Part shown: positions 8,251 to 17,849 of the stretch, piece by piece
Numbering within the stretch: the stretch's first letter is position 1
How the letters are laid out: each line of letters begins with the position of its first letter
NCBI GenBank assembly: GCA_900299185.1
Contig: OMIV01000071.1
Span: 1 to 64,000, forward strand
Direction: 5' to 3'
DNA length: 64,000 nt
From: Planctomycetaceae bacterium
Lineage (GTDB): Bacteria > Planctomycetota > Planctomycetia > Planctomycetales > Planctomycetaceae
Notes under the pieces: model-generated
Seen by the model: only the letters and a program-made list of their open reading frames with translations
Databases searched by the model: none
Told to the model about the DNA's origin: nothing
Translations under genes and position numbers: made by a program

Positions 8251-9531
8251 TCAGCCCTGTATGGATTGAGCTAAGGCCAAGGCTTCTCGCGTGTCGACGG
8301 TGTCTCGGCCTTCGGTGATTTGGTTGAGGATGGTGGTTAGTGCGGACTGCGCTTCGAGGGCTCTCGCGGCGGAGATCAGGTAACGAGCGAGGCTCACTGT
8401 TGATCGCAGTTCGTGGGACAACGAGCCTTGTTGCCGCGCGACTTCGATGGCTTTTCGGAAGTGAGACTCGGCCATGGGATCGTTCATGCGCAAAGCCACT
8501 TCGCCGCGCAGCCGATGCAAGTCGGGCAACGGAAAGCCCTCGGCAGTCGCGCGTGCAAAGTCTTCGGCTTGGATCAGTGCCGCTGCGGCGTCGGTCGGTC
8601 GATTCAGCGCCAACGCGACTTCAGCTTGCATGGCATAGAAGTACGACGACCCCAACTCTGACCCCTGAGCGCGCCACGCCACGATGCCTTGTCGAATGGC
8701 TTCGCACGCATTGGGATCTCGACCGGTGATGCCCAACGCCCAATGCTTCAGGACGTTTCCCCAGCCGATCCAGAATCGAAAGCCGTGCTCTTCCGACAAT
8801 GCGAGTGCTCGTTCCGCAGCCGCAAGCGTTGCGGGCACATCACGACGGAACTGATGCAACCACGTCGAGAAGCTCAGCGCGAGCGTGATTGTGAAGGGAT
8901 GCTGGAGTGCTTCGGCTTCCTCCAACGTCTGTCGAGATTGAGCCAACGCTTGCTCGGGAAATCCGCTTAGCAACAAGGCCCAAGACTTGTAGCTACCAGC
9001 CGCGATCCACGGATCGACGACGTCGTAACGATTGACCTTCGTCCGCAGTTCGGCGGTCGTCGGAGTCGACAGCACTTTGTCTAAGTGCGGCATCGCTGCG
9101 GAGTACTCGCCTTGATACACGAGCGGCCCAGCCACGGCTCGATGCGCGGCGACTATGAAGTCAGGCTCATGAGTTTGGTCTGCGATGCTCACCAACTGCT
9201 GACCAATCTCGCGAGCCTTCGCGTACTTGCCTTGCAGCATGTAGTACCGGAAGAGGCCGTACAGAATCGGGAACAACTCGGTCGTGAGTTTGAGTTCCTG
9301 ACACAGCGCGAACGCGCGGGCGTAGTTCTCTTCGACTTCGGGTGCGCTGTATCCCACGATCGACTGCAACGGCACACCGAGCATCACATGCAGCTCGATC
9401 TCTAACAGATGGCGTTCGCGAGATTCCGGCAGAGCCTTGATGGATTCCAGACCCGAACGAATCTGTTGAATGGCCTCGCGATAGGCGTAGCGTCGCAACG
9501 ATCGTTCGCCCGCGCGCTGCCAGTACTTCAC
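8251..9531 (-). CDS. TPR C-terminal part of a split kinase-cyclase-ATPase protein
   Basis: 426 codons of helical TPR-like repeats, beginning KYWQRAGERSLRR, which is how the TPR region of adenylate cyclase/AAA-ATPase proteins normally continues after the ATPase. The frame is the same as the gene upstream (9535-12693). Only a TGA at 9535-9537, one GCC codon and the GTG at 9531 separate them. It is therefore the tail of one ancestral gene. It may still be made by re-initiation at the GTG, since stop and start are 3 nt apart, or it may be a pseudogene fragment. No independent Shine-Dalgarno site is obvious. Confidence 0.75.
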   Translation of the reverse strand: MKYWQRAGERSLRRYAYREAIQQIRSGLESIKALPESRERHLLEIELHVMLGVPLQSIVGYSAPEVEENYARAFALCQELKLTTELFPILYGLFRYYMLQGKYAKAREIGQQLVSIADQTHEPDFIVAAHRAVAGPLVYQGEYSAAMPHLDKVLSTPTTAELRTKVNRYDVVDPWIAAGSYKSWALLLSGFPEQALAQSRQTLEEAEALQHPFTITLALSFSTWLHQFRRDVPATLAAAERALALSEEHGFRFWIGWGNVLKHWALGITGRDPNACEAIRQGIVAWRAQGSELGSSYFYAMQAEVALALNRPTDAAAALIQAEDFARATAEGFPLPDLHRLRGEVALRMNDPMAESHFRKAIEVARQQGSLSHELRSTVSLARYLISAARALEAQSALTTILNQITEGRDTVDTREALALAQSIQG

Positions 9532-9534
9532 GGC

Positions 9535-12500
9535 TCAATCAGGCAACCCTGCTTCCGAGAAATGCTGAGCCACGACTTCGGGCTCTTTCTCACAAACATC
9601 AGGGAAGTGAGCATCAAGCGCGGCCGCCGTCTGCCCGTGAAACTCTTGCCGCTTGGCTTTGACCAACGAATTGTAGGCCGCGTCCTGCAACAGCGCGTGC
9701 TTGAATTGATAACGCTGCCGCGGCGCTCGACCTTGCACAAAGAGCAGTTCGGCAGCGACGAGCTTGTCGAGTTCCTTTTGAAGTTCGTCATCCGTCGTCG
9801 CCATGCCGGTTGAGGCCAGAGGTTGGGCCGCCGCGCGAATCAGTTCGAACGGGAATGTCCGTCCGATGGTGGCCGCGAGCTGCACCACAGCCAGATCGCA
9901 GTCGATGCGATCGAGCCGCGACATCAGCATGTCTTGCAGCGAAGCCGGGATCTGCTTGATGGCATTGATGCCCGAGATCGACGAGTCGCCGTCGTTCTTC
10001 ATGACATCGGCCTCAACGACCATCTGCGTGTATTCCTCAACGAACAATGGCACGCCGTCGGTGCGTTCGATGATTTGCTCCACCAACGACATCGGCAGCC
10101 GACGGTGTGCTTTTTGTTCCATCATCTCTTGAATCTGGCGCTTCGTCAGACGATTCAACGCCAGATTGGTTTGATGAGCTTTGCTCTTCCACGGCGTTTC
10201 AAACTCAGGACGGAACGTCAACAGCGTGAGAATGCGGTCGTTCAAACCTCGATCAACCAATTGCTCGACGAACTGCAGCGTCGACGGATCGACCCAATGC
10301 AGATCCTCGATCACGAACAACAGCGGATGCCGGAGTGACAATTCTTGCAGCCAATCCAAGAGCAGGGCGTTTGTTTGTTCGTGTTGAACTTGCGGCGGCA
10401 GGTTGAGTTCCGGGTATTGCCCCTGAAGCGGGATCGATAGCAACGAAGCCAGCAATGCGATCTCGTGATCTCCGTCGAGATTCAGCCCATTCAAATGAGT
10501 GACGAGCTTCTCCAACTGAGTGGCCGCTGAGTCATCGCGATCAAAGCCCAGCAAGCGTTCGAAGCACTCGATCGCGGGATACAGACTGCTGCTTTGCCGT
10601 TGCTGCGACGATCGCCATTCGACAATCGGATCGCCGTTGCCGTCGGACTGTTCGAGAACATGACGCTTCAAGGCATGTACGAGTCGCGACTTGCCCAGTC
10701 CCGCCTCGCCGATGATCAGCACGACCTGCCCCATGCCTTCTGCGGCTTGCTCCCAACGCTCTTGCAGCAACCCGACTTCACGATCGCGACCGATCAACGG
10801 AGTCAGCGCCGCAGGTTCGGCGAGGTCTACTCGACTGGCTGCCGATCGTTCGCGCACAACGCGGTACAGTGAGACTGGCCCCGGCAGCCCTTTGATGCGT
10901 TGTTGTCCGAGCGTCTCTGTTTCAAAGAGTCCTTTGAGCAACCGATGAGTTTGCTCGGAGATCATGACGACGCCGAGTTCCGCAGCTTGCTCAAGTCGCG
11001 ATGTATAGTTCCGCACGGTCCCAACCACTGAGACGGAGGACATGGAGTCGTCGCCACTGGCTTGAGTCTCGACAACTGCAACGTCGGTGTGCATCACGAC
11101 TCGAGCCCCCAAGGGCATCTTCATTGTCCGCCACAGGTGCTTGGCATCATTCATCCGTTGGAGCAGCGCCAGTCCGAATCGCAAAGCTCGCGGCACCGAG
11201 TCTTCATAGGCCAACGGAAACCCGAAGCAGATCGCGACACCATCGTCGGTGTCATTCAGCACCGAGCCTCCGAATTCGCTCGCCAGTTCGCGGCCAAACT
11301 TTTGAAACGCCTGCAACAAGGCAGCTTGCTCATCATCGTCTTGCGACTCTTGAATCGCTTCATTCTCGAAGACGTCGCAGCCACAACTGGCGATGGTGAC
11401 CTGCCGACGTTGCGAACCCAATCGTCGACGACTGAGTGCCGCTGAATTGAACGCCGACTCCTGAGGCACCGGTGCGTCCGCGCGCGGTTGCTGAATCGTC
11501 GCCGATCGAATGTGGGCATCTGTCTTGGCCGAGTCTTCGTCAGCCTTGTCCGAAACCTCGGGACTCTTGCCGGCATACTTCACTGTGCCCGGCATCTGTG
11601 ATTGGCTGGGACTCTTGAGGTCGATGCTCACGATCGGCTCGGACGGTCCAGCCGAGGCCAGCAATGTCCGTAAGTCATGAGCCATATCATCGGCGGTCGT
11701 GTAGCGCTCTCTCAGCGACTTCGCCATCGCCTTCAGGCAGATGCGTTCCAGCTCGGCAGGCATCTGGCGATTGAGTTGCCGCGGCGGCTGCGGTTCGTCT
11801 TCTTGAACCTGTCGCAATAATTCCACCACGCTCGACGAATCAAACGGCACTCGGCCAACCAACATGCGATAGAGAATGACGCCGAGCGAATAAATGTCAG
11901 TCCGCCCGTCGATGCGATGCCCCGCTCCCGAAGCTTGTTCGGGCGACATGTACTGCGGCGTGCCAGAGATATCCCCGCGCGACGTCCCTTCGGCTCGATG
12001 CGAGTCGCTCAACGACAAACCAAAGTCCACGATCACCGGCTGGTTGTCCGCAGTCATGATGACGTTGGCCGGCTTCAGATCTCGATGGACCGTGCGGTGA
12101 GAGTGAGCATGAGCCAGCGCGTCAGCGATCGACGCGCAGATCTGAGCCGATCGCTTCCAATCAGGCTGCGTCTTCTTCAGCCACTTGGACAAGCTTGGTC
12201 CGTCCACAAAGTCCGAAATGATGTAGCACCGACCGGAATCCGACACGACATCCAACACACCCACAATGCCAGCATGCTTGAGCTGCGCGAGCTGCCGAGC
12301 TTCCGTCAGAAACTCGCGTTCAACGACCTTGTCGGACACATCCAGCCGCGGCGCTTTGATGGCCACTTTGCGACGCAACGTCTCATCAAAAGCCAACAAG
12401 ACTTTGCCGAAGGCCCCCTTACCAAGCTCACCTTGAATGACATAACGACCGATCCGAGTCAGTGGCTCGTCTGCCGGCGTTGAGGTTGTTGCCGAGGAAT

Positions 12501-12693
12501 TCTGAACTTGGGGCGAAGCCGGTCGTGCCGGTTCTGGCGTGAGATCTTGCAGCGCTGGTTGCCCGGCTTGTGCGGCTAGTGGCGATATGAACGTCTCGAC
12601 CAAGTGCGCCGAATTTGAATCGGCGATCGGTGCTTGCTCTGGCTGAGTAACCGGCAAAGAGCGGTTAAGAGGATCGTTCACAAGGTGTCCCAA
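9535..12693 (-). CDS. Ser/Thr kinase - cyclase-like - AAA ATPase protein, stopped in frame
   Basis: 1052 residues. After a low-complexity N-terminus come a Hanks-type kinase (about 84-345: GKGAFGKV, K113 in VAIK, HRDLKPANV near 200, DFG, SPE), a class III nucleotide cyclase-like domain (about 435-620) and a MalT/AAA_16-type ATPase (Walker A GEAGLGKSR near 661, Walker B VIEDLHWVD near 791). In the cyclase part the usual CDL of the first metal site reads SCGCD, so activity is doubtful, although the DDG of the second strand and an asparagine/arginine pair remain. The frame ends at a TGA where homologous proteins run on into TPR repeats; those repeats follow in the same frame (8251-9531). The TTG at 12693 is the longest start; a GTG at 12681 is an alternative. 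Confidence 0.85.
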   Translation of the reverse strand: MGHLVNDPLNRSLPVTQPEQAPIADSNSAHLVETFISPLAAQAGQPALQDLTPEPARPASPQVQNSSATTSTPADEPLTRIGRYVIQGELGKGAFGKVLLAFDETLRRKVAIKAPRLDVSDKVVEREFLTEARQLAQLKHAGIVGVLDVVSDSGRCYIISDFVDGPSLSKWLKKTQPDWKRSAQICASIADALAHAHSHRTVHRDLKPANVIMTADNQPVIVDFGLSLSDSHRAEGTSRGDISGTPQYMSPEQASGAGHRIDGRTDIYSLGVILYRMLVGRVPFDSSSVVELLRQVQEDEPQPPRQLNRQMPAELERICLKAMAKSLRERYTTADDMAHDLRTLLASAGPSEPIVSIDLKSPSQSQMPGTVKYAGKSPEVSDKADEDSAKTDAHIRSATIQQPRADAPVPQESAFNSAALSRRRLGSQRRQVTIASCGCDVFENEAIQESQDDDEQAALLQAFQKFGRELASEFGGSVLNDTDDGVAICFGFPLAYEDSVPRALRFGLALLQRMNDAKHLWRTMKMPLGARVVMHTDVAVVETQASGDDSMSSVSVVGTVRNYTSRLEQAAELGVVMISEQTHRLLKGLFETETLGQQRIKGLPGPVSLYRVVRERSAASRVDLAEPAALTPLIGRDREVGLLQERWEQAAEGMGQVVLIIGEAGLGKSRLVHALKRHVLEQSDGNGDPIVEWRSSQQRQSSSLYPAIECFERLLGFDRDDSAATQLEKLVTHLNGLNLDGDHEIALLASLLSIPLQGQYPELNLPPQVQHEQTNALLLDWLQELSLRHPLLFVIEDLHWVDPSTLQFVEQLVDRGLNDRILTLLTFRPEFETPWKSKAHQTNLALNRLTKRQIQEMMEQKAHRRLPMSLVEQIIERTDGVPLFVEEYTQMVVEADVMKNDGDSSISGINAIKQIPASLQDMLMSRLDRIDCDLAVVQLAATIGRTFPFELIRAAAQPLASTGMATTDDELQKELDKLVAAELLFVQGRAPRQRYQFKHALLQDAAYNSLVKAKRQEFHGQTAAALDAHFPDVCEKEPEVVAQHFSEAGLPD

Positions 12694-13038
12694 CTAAGTC
12701 GCGCGTGATCTCTGTGCTTAACGAGGGAAAGAACATGGAACGCGCAGGGCACACGACGGTCGCTCCGCTGTTGAACGACACCAAGTCCACCACGCCACCA
12801 ACCAACGATCTCGAATGGCACAGTCTCTATGACACCTCCGAGTAAAAAGTCCGCCACAAAATGACGGAGCGTTCCAATTTCAACGAGGTATCACGAGCGC
12901 AATCCAAACGTCCTAATCGAACAACAACATCGGAAGGCTCGTTAGGTCGGCGGGCATCCCATCGGAATCTACTGGAATGCTAACTAATCCGTCACGCGCT
13001 GCAGATGTGTGAGTCGACCTCCCGAGGCGGAGGTTCTC
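12694..13038. other. Divergent intergenic region with one possible tiny ORF
   Basis: This region separates the kinase gene (reverse) from the outer-membrane-type gene (forward) and should hold both promoters, which I could not pin down. A 36-codon ORF at 12735-12845 (+) begins MERAGHTTVAPLL and has GAGGGA upstream. It resembles nothing I know and may be chance. Confidence 0.3.
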
Positions 13039-13932
13039 ATGAAGGGACTGTTCATCGCCATTTGCCTGTGCTGGCTGGGCGCGACTGCCGCTTATGCACA
13101 GCAAGAGACCAGCCATTACCCCGCTGGCGCTGAAGGACTCAAAGCCGCATCGCTGCCGGGTCCGGGCACCTACTTGAAGTGGTACAGCATCTTTTACACA
13201 GCCGACACGTTGAAGGACTCCAGTGGCCACGACGTGCCAGCCGGTTTGGATCTGGATGTCTTCGCGACCGTGCCACGTCTGATTTGGATGACGGACCACA
13301 AGATCCTCGGCGCGGACTACGGCATGGACATCGCGGTGCCGTTTTTGAATGTCGACTTGAAGGTCGGAGCCAAAGGCATCAACGACTCCAAGTTCGGACT
13401 CGGCGACATCTTGATCGAGCCAATCGTCTTGGGCTGGCACTTCGATCGTTTGGATATCGGCGCGGCTGCGGGAGTGTGGTGCCCAACCGGTGATTACAGC
13501 TCAGCTCAACCCGTGAATGTCGGCAAGGGCTTCTGGACGGGGATGTTTACGCTCGGTGCGACCTACTACTTCGACGACGAGAAGTCGTGGCATCTGTCAG
13601 GCTTGGGTCGCTACGAGATCAACAGCAGCAAGGACGATGTTGATATTCGGCCCGGCGACGACTTCCACATTGAGTGGGGATTGGGCAAGACCTTTGCCCC
13701 TGGCTGGACAGCAGGAGTGACGGCCTACACGCATTGGCAAGTCACCAACGACAGCGGGGATGCAGTGACTTATGCCTTGGTCCGCGACCGATTCTTCTCC
13801 GTCGGTCCAGAGCTGCTCTATTTCTACGAGCCCGCGAAGATGTTCTTCTCCGCTCGCTATCAACAAGAACTCGGAGCACGCGATCGCACCCAAGGTCACA
13901 ACACCGTGATCTCGATGGTCAAAGTGTTCTAA
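13039..13932 (+). CDS. Exported MetA-pathway-type (Phenol_MetA_deg) outer-membrane protein
   Basis: 297 residues with a clear signal peptide (MKGLFIAICLCWLGATAAYA, cleavage near residue 20). The rest has alternating strand patterns rich in aromatic residues and ends in phenylalanine (SMVKVF), as outer-membrane beta-barrels do. The motifs GDILIEP and WCPTGDY match the family annotated as putative phenol-degradation MetA-pathway protein. That name is historical; such proteins are probably channels for hydrophobic substrates. The ATG at 13039 follows GGAGG at good spacing and makes a clean signal peptide, so it is preferred to the upstream in-frame ATG at 13009. No catabolic genes lie beside it. 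Confidence 0.75.
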   Translation: MKGLFIAICLCWLGATAAYAQQETSHYPAGAEGLKAASLPGPGTYLKWYSIFYTADTLKDSSGHDVPAGLDLDVFATVPRLIWMTDHKILGADYGMDIAVPFLNVDLKVGAKGINDSKFGLGDILIEPIVLGWHFDRLDIGAAAGVWCPTGDYSSAQPVNVGKGFWTGMFTLGATYYFDDEKSWHLSGLGRYEINSSKDDVDIRPGDDFHIEWGLGKTFAPGWTAGVTAYTHWQVTNDSGDAVTYALVRDRFFSVGPELLYFYEPAKMFFSARYQQELGARDRTQGHNTVISMVKVF

Positions 13933-14224
13933 GCCCAAAGGCGAGCCGCGGGTTCGAAGCTGGCGCGATGTCTCTGCGCAGCAAACGCAGTGAGTCTTGC
14001 TATGACGATGTGAGTTCAGGCTTCAAATCCATCGGCAAATTCATCAGCGGATCATTGAAACTCTGAGGACGTGAAGAACGCAGAAGAGAGACAGACGAGA
14101 AAGATCTTCAACGCTCATTTTCTCTCTGCCGCCACAGCGTTCTCTGCGTTTCGAACTCCCGTCACGATGAGTTCAAAGATCGTGAGTCCCCGCGCTCCTG
14201 AACTCCATTAGCCAGCACGCGGCG

Positions 14225-17200
14225 TTACCCCGCCAAGAGTTCGCGGTTCTCGCGTGATGGCAGCAACACGGTTCCGACTCCGCGTTGGCGGAACATTTCT
14301 GCCAAGTGGTTATGGCATGTGAAGAACAAGATCTGCTGGTCTTCACCCGCCAGTCGAAGCAGCTCATCGACAGCGGCGAGAGTTCGAGCTTGGTCGAAGT
14401 TGACCAGCACATCGTCGAGTACCACCGGCAGTTCGATGCCTTCTTTGGCAAAGTGCTCGATGAGCGCCAGTCGGATCGCCAAGAAGAGTTGCTCTTGAGC
14501 ACCACTGCTGAGGTTCGCAATGCGAATGGTCTCTTGAGCTTGGTTGTCGACGCACAAAGTCCGCTCGCCAAACGGCGACCAGATGTTTTGATAACGCTCG
14601 CCGCTTAATCGTCGGAGATACTCGTTCGCCTTCATCAAGATCGGGGTCTGATGGTGTCGTTCAAATTCCAGCCGCAGCGAATCAAGTGTCTGCAGGGACC
14701 ACTCCAACGCGAACCACTCTTCGGACAACGCCGTGATCTCGGACATGACTTGCTCGCGCTCGAACCGCATCTCGGAGAACGTGCTATCGTCTTCGATGGC
14801 TCGCAGATCACGCTTGAGCGCCTTGAGACTCTCAGACGTTTCTTCGATCTCCAGCGCGAGGTCATCCAACTCCAGGCGAATCGTTTCGATGGCTTCGTCG
14901 TTGGCTTCGCGGTCGAAGTGTTCGAGGTCTGATTCAACGATCGCAATGTTGCGTTCGGTTGAAGCGGCATCGGCAAGTTCCTCGCGAGCAATCTTCAACT
15001 CGGCTTCGACTTCGTAACGTCGTTCAATCGCCTCAGAGCGTTGCTTGAACTCTTCGAAGGTCACCGCGCCGCCGCGAACTAACAACGCGGACTGCTGGCT
15101 CTCCAACCGACGAATCTTTGGCAAGAACGCGCTGGCCTGAGTGAGTCTTGTACGGATCTCGCGACGCAATCGACGTCGCTCTTGAACCTTCTCGGACAGA
15201 GCGATCAGCTCCTTCCGCCAGTCTTCGAGAACCGGCAGCGGATTGCTGTAATCTCTCTTCCAATGCAGGACCGAGTGGCCAAGTTCCTCGATGCGAGCCC
15301 GGTATCGCTGGAACAACCGCCGTGCGAGATTCACGTCGTTCTGTAGCTCATCCAGTCGAGCCAACATCAAGGCCGCTCGCGCCGCTTGGTCTCGTTGCCC
15401 GAAGGCTTGATCGACATCCACGGTCTCCGTCAGTCCTTGCTCGCGGAGATGGTGACACCAATTCTGCCGAGCGACGCCGAAGTCTCGATTGACCTCACGC
15501 AACCGAGCACGCAGACCGATCAAGCGCTGCCGAGTTTGATTGACCCAATCTTCAAGGCGGCCCACTCGCTCCAACTGCCGAATGCGATCGACGCACTTGC
15601 GAATGAGTGCCGCTTCCGAGAACGCCAAAGTGTTCTCGACGCGCTCGGTGTTCTTCTCGTTCTTCGTCGTCAGATGCTCGCTCGCGCTTATCGACGCCGT
15701 GTCATTCTCTGACTTCGCCTCGGCAGCAACAGGCAGCGGAATCGGTCCCATGAAGTCGGGCGAGAGACCGCTCGCCACGGCCAATGCATGAGGCGCGACG
15801 TAGCTCTCGTCTCGGCCTCGCGGAGTTTCAATCAGCTCCACGATGCCAGCATGAATGCTGTTGGTGTAGCCCTCGGCGTAGCTGCCGGGGACTTCGAGGC
15901 CTCCCTCGGACTTCAGGTGTCGAACGAGGATCGGCTTCGTTTCACGCCCTGACTTTGCCACGGGCGAGATCGCCGCGACCGAAGTTTCGATCGGCTTCCA
16001 GTCGGCAACATTCGGCACGATGCGACGAATGGTTTCGCGCGTTTCTTCCAACCGCAGTTCGAGTTCCCGAAGTTCAGAACGCAGTCGTTCTTGAGCGCTC
16101 TCGACTTCACCTTCGAGATGTCGTTTCATGCCCCAGGTCAGTCCTTCGCAGAACAGACCAAGCATGAAGTAGCCCATGCCAACGATGAAGTTGGACTCGA
16201 TGCCGATCGACAGTCCCGCTAAGCCCAGCACCAAACCCGCGATCGCCAAACCGGTGAAGATGACCGAGACCCACTGCGGCAGGATCGGATCGATCTGCAA
16301 GCGATGCAGTTGATTGGCCGCGCCGACTTTGCGTTGCTGCAACTCGGCCTCACGAATGCGAAGTCGGCTCAAGTCTTCCAACTGAGCCAGCTCTTCCCGC
16401 GTCCGCGAGATGGCATCGCGAATGGACTCGCCATTGAGCTGCTCTTTGGTGTGTTCAACCAACTTGCCTCGGCGATGAGTGCGCCGCGCCAGCTTCTGAT
16501 ACGACTTCTGCATCTTGCGAGTACGACGGCCAATCGCCTGAAACTCTTGCCCGCGCTGAGTGATGCACGACGTGCCGAGATGCGCGATCGACAGCTTTCG
16601 CAACCGCTCGACACTCCAGTCCGCTCCCAGAGATTTGATCTGCTGATCAATCTGAGTTTTGAGGTCGGTGTGCTGCTTCTGTGCTTCCTGCACGAACTGA
16701 ATGAGTTCGGTAATCCACTCGCGCTGATCCACAAAGCTCTGCAACGTCGGTGCGTAACGGCGCAGATCCGAGTTGATGTCAATCTGCCGTCGCTTGGTCT
16801 TGAGATCCTTGGCTTCCGTCAGCAACGTCTTGCGACGCTGTTGCAAACCCGTCAGCTCTCGATGAATGGAAGTCAGTTCGCTGATGCCGCCGCGCGGGAA
16901 GTCCGAACCTTGTGGTAGCTTCGCCAACTCACGTTCCAACTGACGGACCTTGTTCCACGGCTCGTGAATCAGGTCCATGTATTCGTGCCCGTGAAGCTGC
17001 TCATCGAGCCCGCGTTGTCGACGCTTCATGTCGCTCAACCGAGTCTCGCTTTGCTTCACTTCATCCGACAGCTTCGAATGACGGCGCCGAGCCTCTGAAC
17101 CAGCATCAAGCCCGCGATCGATGTCATCCAATCGTTGATAGAACTCAGTTAGCCGACCGGTACCGCGTTCGACATCCAAAATGTCCGAGCGGCGCTGACG

Positions 17201-17710
17201 CACTTGATCAATCAGCTTCAACAGCCGCCGACCTTCAAGCCCCATCGATAACGAGTAGATGTGCTCGGCGACTTCGTCAGCTTCCAACGTCGCCAGCGTT
17301 TGCAGCTCCGGCAGGCCGATTGCGAAGACGTTCTCGTAGACCGTTTCCGAAACGTCGCCCACCAGATCTCGAACCAAGGCGGTGCCATCTGACACCACAC
17401 CGTCACCATTCATGCGACGAGCAGTGACTAGGCCGCGCGTGCCAACCTTGCCCATGCGCCGGACGATCCACGACTCGCCTTTGTGCCGCACCTGCAACGA
17501 GCCACCCCACGGAGCCATGTAGTCCGCGCCCTTAAGCCGTTTGGCATCGTCATCATCGAAGCCATACAGGACTCCGCGGACAAAACGCATCAGAGTGGTC
17601 TTGCCCGCTTCGTTAGGGCCAAAGAACACACTGACCGCGTCCGAGTCCACTGGCAGGTCCAAGTTCTGCCAAGCTCCGTAGCGTTCGACATGAATCCGTT
17701 CGAGTTTCAT
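14225..17710 (-). CDS. YhaN-like SbcC/SMC-type ATPase with membrane hairpin
   Basis: 1161 residues. The N-terminus has an SMC/Rad50-type ATPase half with Walker A GPNEAGKTT (31-39). The C-terminus has the signature and Walker B region (LSSGAQEQL, then VVLDDVLVNFD). Long coiled coils join them. In the middle are two closely spaced hydrophobic segments (about 478-500 and 505-525) forming a membrane hairpin, the layout of B. subtilis YhaN rather than soluble SbcC. The family is thought to act on DNA ends with an SbcD-like nuclease. The upstream gene (17850-19223) is that partner, 139 bp away on the same strand. Starting at the ATG at 17710 puts the ATPase directly at the N-terminus. Confidence 0.88.
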   Translation of the reverse strand: MKLERIHVERYGAWQNLDLPVDSDAVSVFFGPNEAGKTTLMRFVRGVLYGFDDDDAKRLKGADYMAPWGGSLQVRHKGESWIVRRMGKVGTRGLVTARRMNGDGVVSDGTALVRDLVGDVSETVYENVFAIGLPELQTLATLEADEVAEHIYSLSMGLEGRRLLKLIDQVRQRRSDILDVERGTGRLTEFYQRLDDIDRGLDAGSEARRRHSKLSDEVKQSETRLSDMKRRQRGLDEQLHGHEYMDLIHEPWNKVRQLERELAKLPQGSDFPRGGISELTSIHRELTGLQQRRKTLLTEAKDLKTKRRQIDINSDLRRYAPTLQSFVDQREWITELIQFVQEAQKQHTDLKTQIDQQIKSLGADWSVERLRKLSIAHLGTSCITQRGQEFQAIGRRTRKMQKSYQKLARRTHRRGKLVEHTKEQLNGESIRDAISRTREELAQLEDLSRLRIREAELQQRKVGAANQLHRLQIDPILPQWVSVIFTGLAIAGLVLGLAGLSIGIESNFIVGMGYFMLGLFCEGLTWGMKRHLEGEVESAQERLRSELRELELRLEETRETIRRIVPNVADWKPIETSVAAISPVAKSGRETKPILVRHLKSEGGLEVPGSYAEGYTNSIHAGIVELIETPRGRDESYVAPHALAVASGLSPDFMGPIPLPVAAEAKSENDTASISASEHLTTKNEKNTERVENTLAFSEAALIRKCVDRIRQLERVGRLEDWVNQTRQRLIGLRARLREVNRDFGVARQNWCHHLREQGLTETVDVDQAFGQRDQAARAALMLARLDELQNDVNLARRLFQRYRARIEELGHSVLHWKRDYSNPLPVLEDWRKELIALSEKVQERRRLRREIRTRLTQASAFLPKIRRLESQQSALLVRGGAVTFEEFKQRSEAIERRYEVEAELKIAREELADAASTERNIAIVESDLEHFDREANDEAIETIRLELDDLALEIEETSESLKALKRDLRAIEDDSTFSEMRFEREQVMSEITALSEEWFALEWSLQTLDSLRLEFERHHQTPILMKANEYLRRLSGERYQNIWSPFGERTLCVDNQAQETIRIANLSSGAQEQLFLAIRLALIEHFAKEGIELPVVLDDVLVNFDQARTLAAVDELLRLAGEDQQILFFTCHNHLAEMFRQRGVGTVLLPSRENRELLAG

Positions 17711-17849
17711 TTCCGCTTCCCGATACCAGACGAGGCAAAGAGCGTCGGCCTCTGCCCTTTCAATGATCCATTTCTCATTCGCTCAGTCGGCTTCAATCGA
17801 CTGAGCCAGCCCACGCGCCGGGCCAAGAGCGACTCAACTAAATCGAGCT

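Noticed and set aside
9535-9537. TGA read as selenocysteine in the kinase-ATPase-TPR gene
   Set aside because: The site is a helical linker with no redox context, no SECIS-like hairpin was seen after it, and the SelD-like gene in the window is HypE (C-terminal Cys).
14077-14150. Inverted AACGCAGA/TCTGCGTT pair between the outer-membrane gene and the YhaN operon
   Set aside because: Only 8 bp with a long loop; too weak to call a terminator or repeat.
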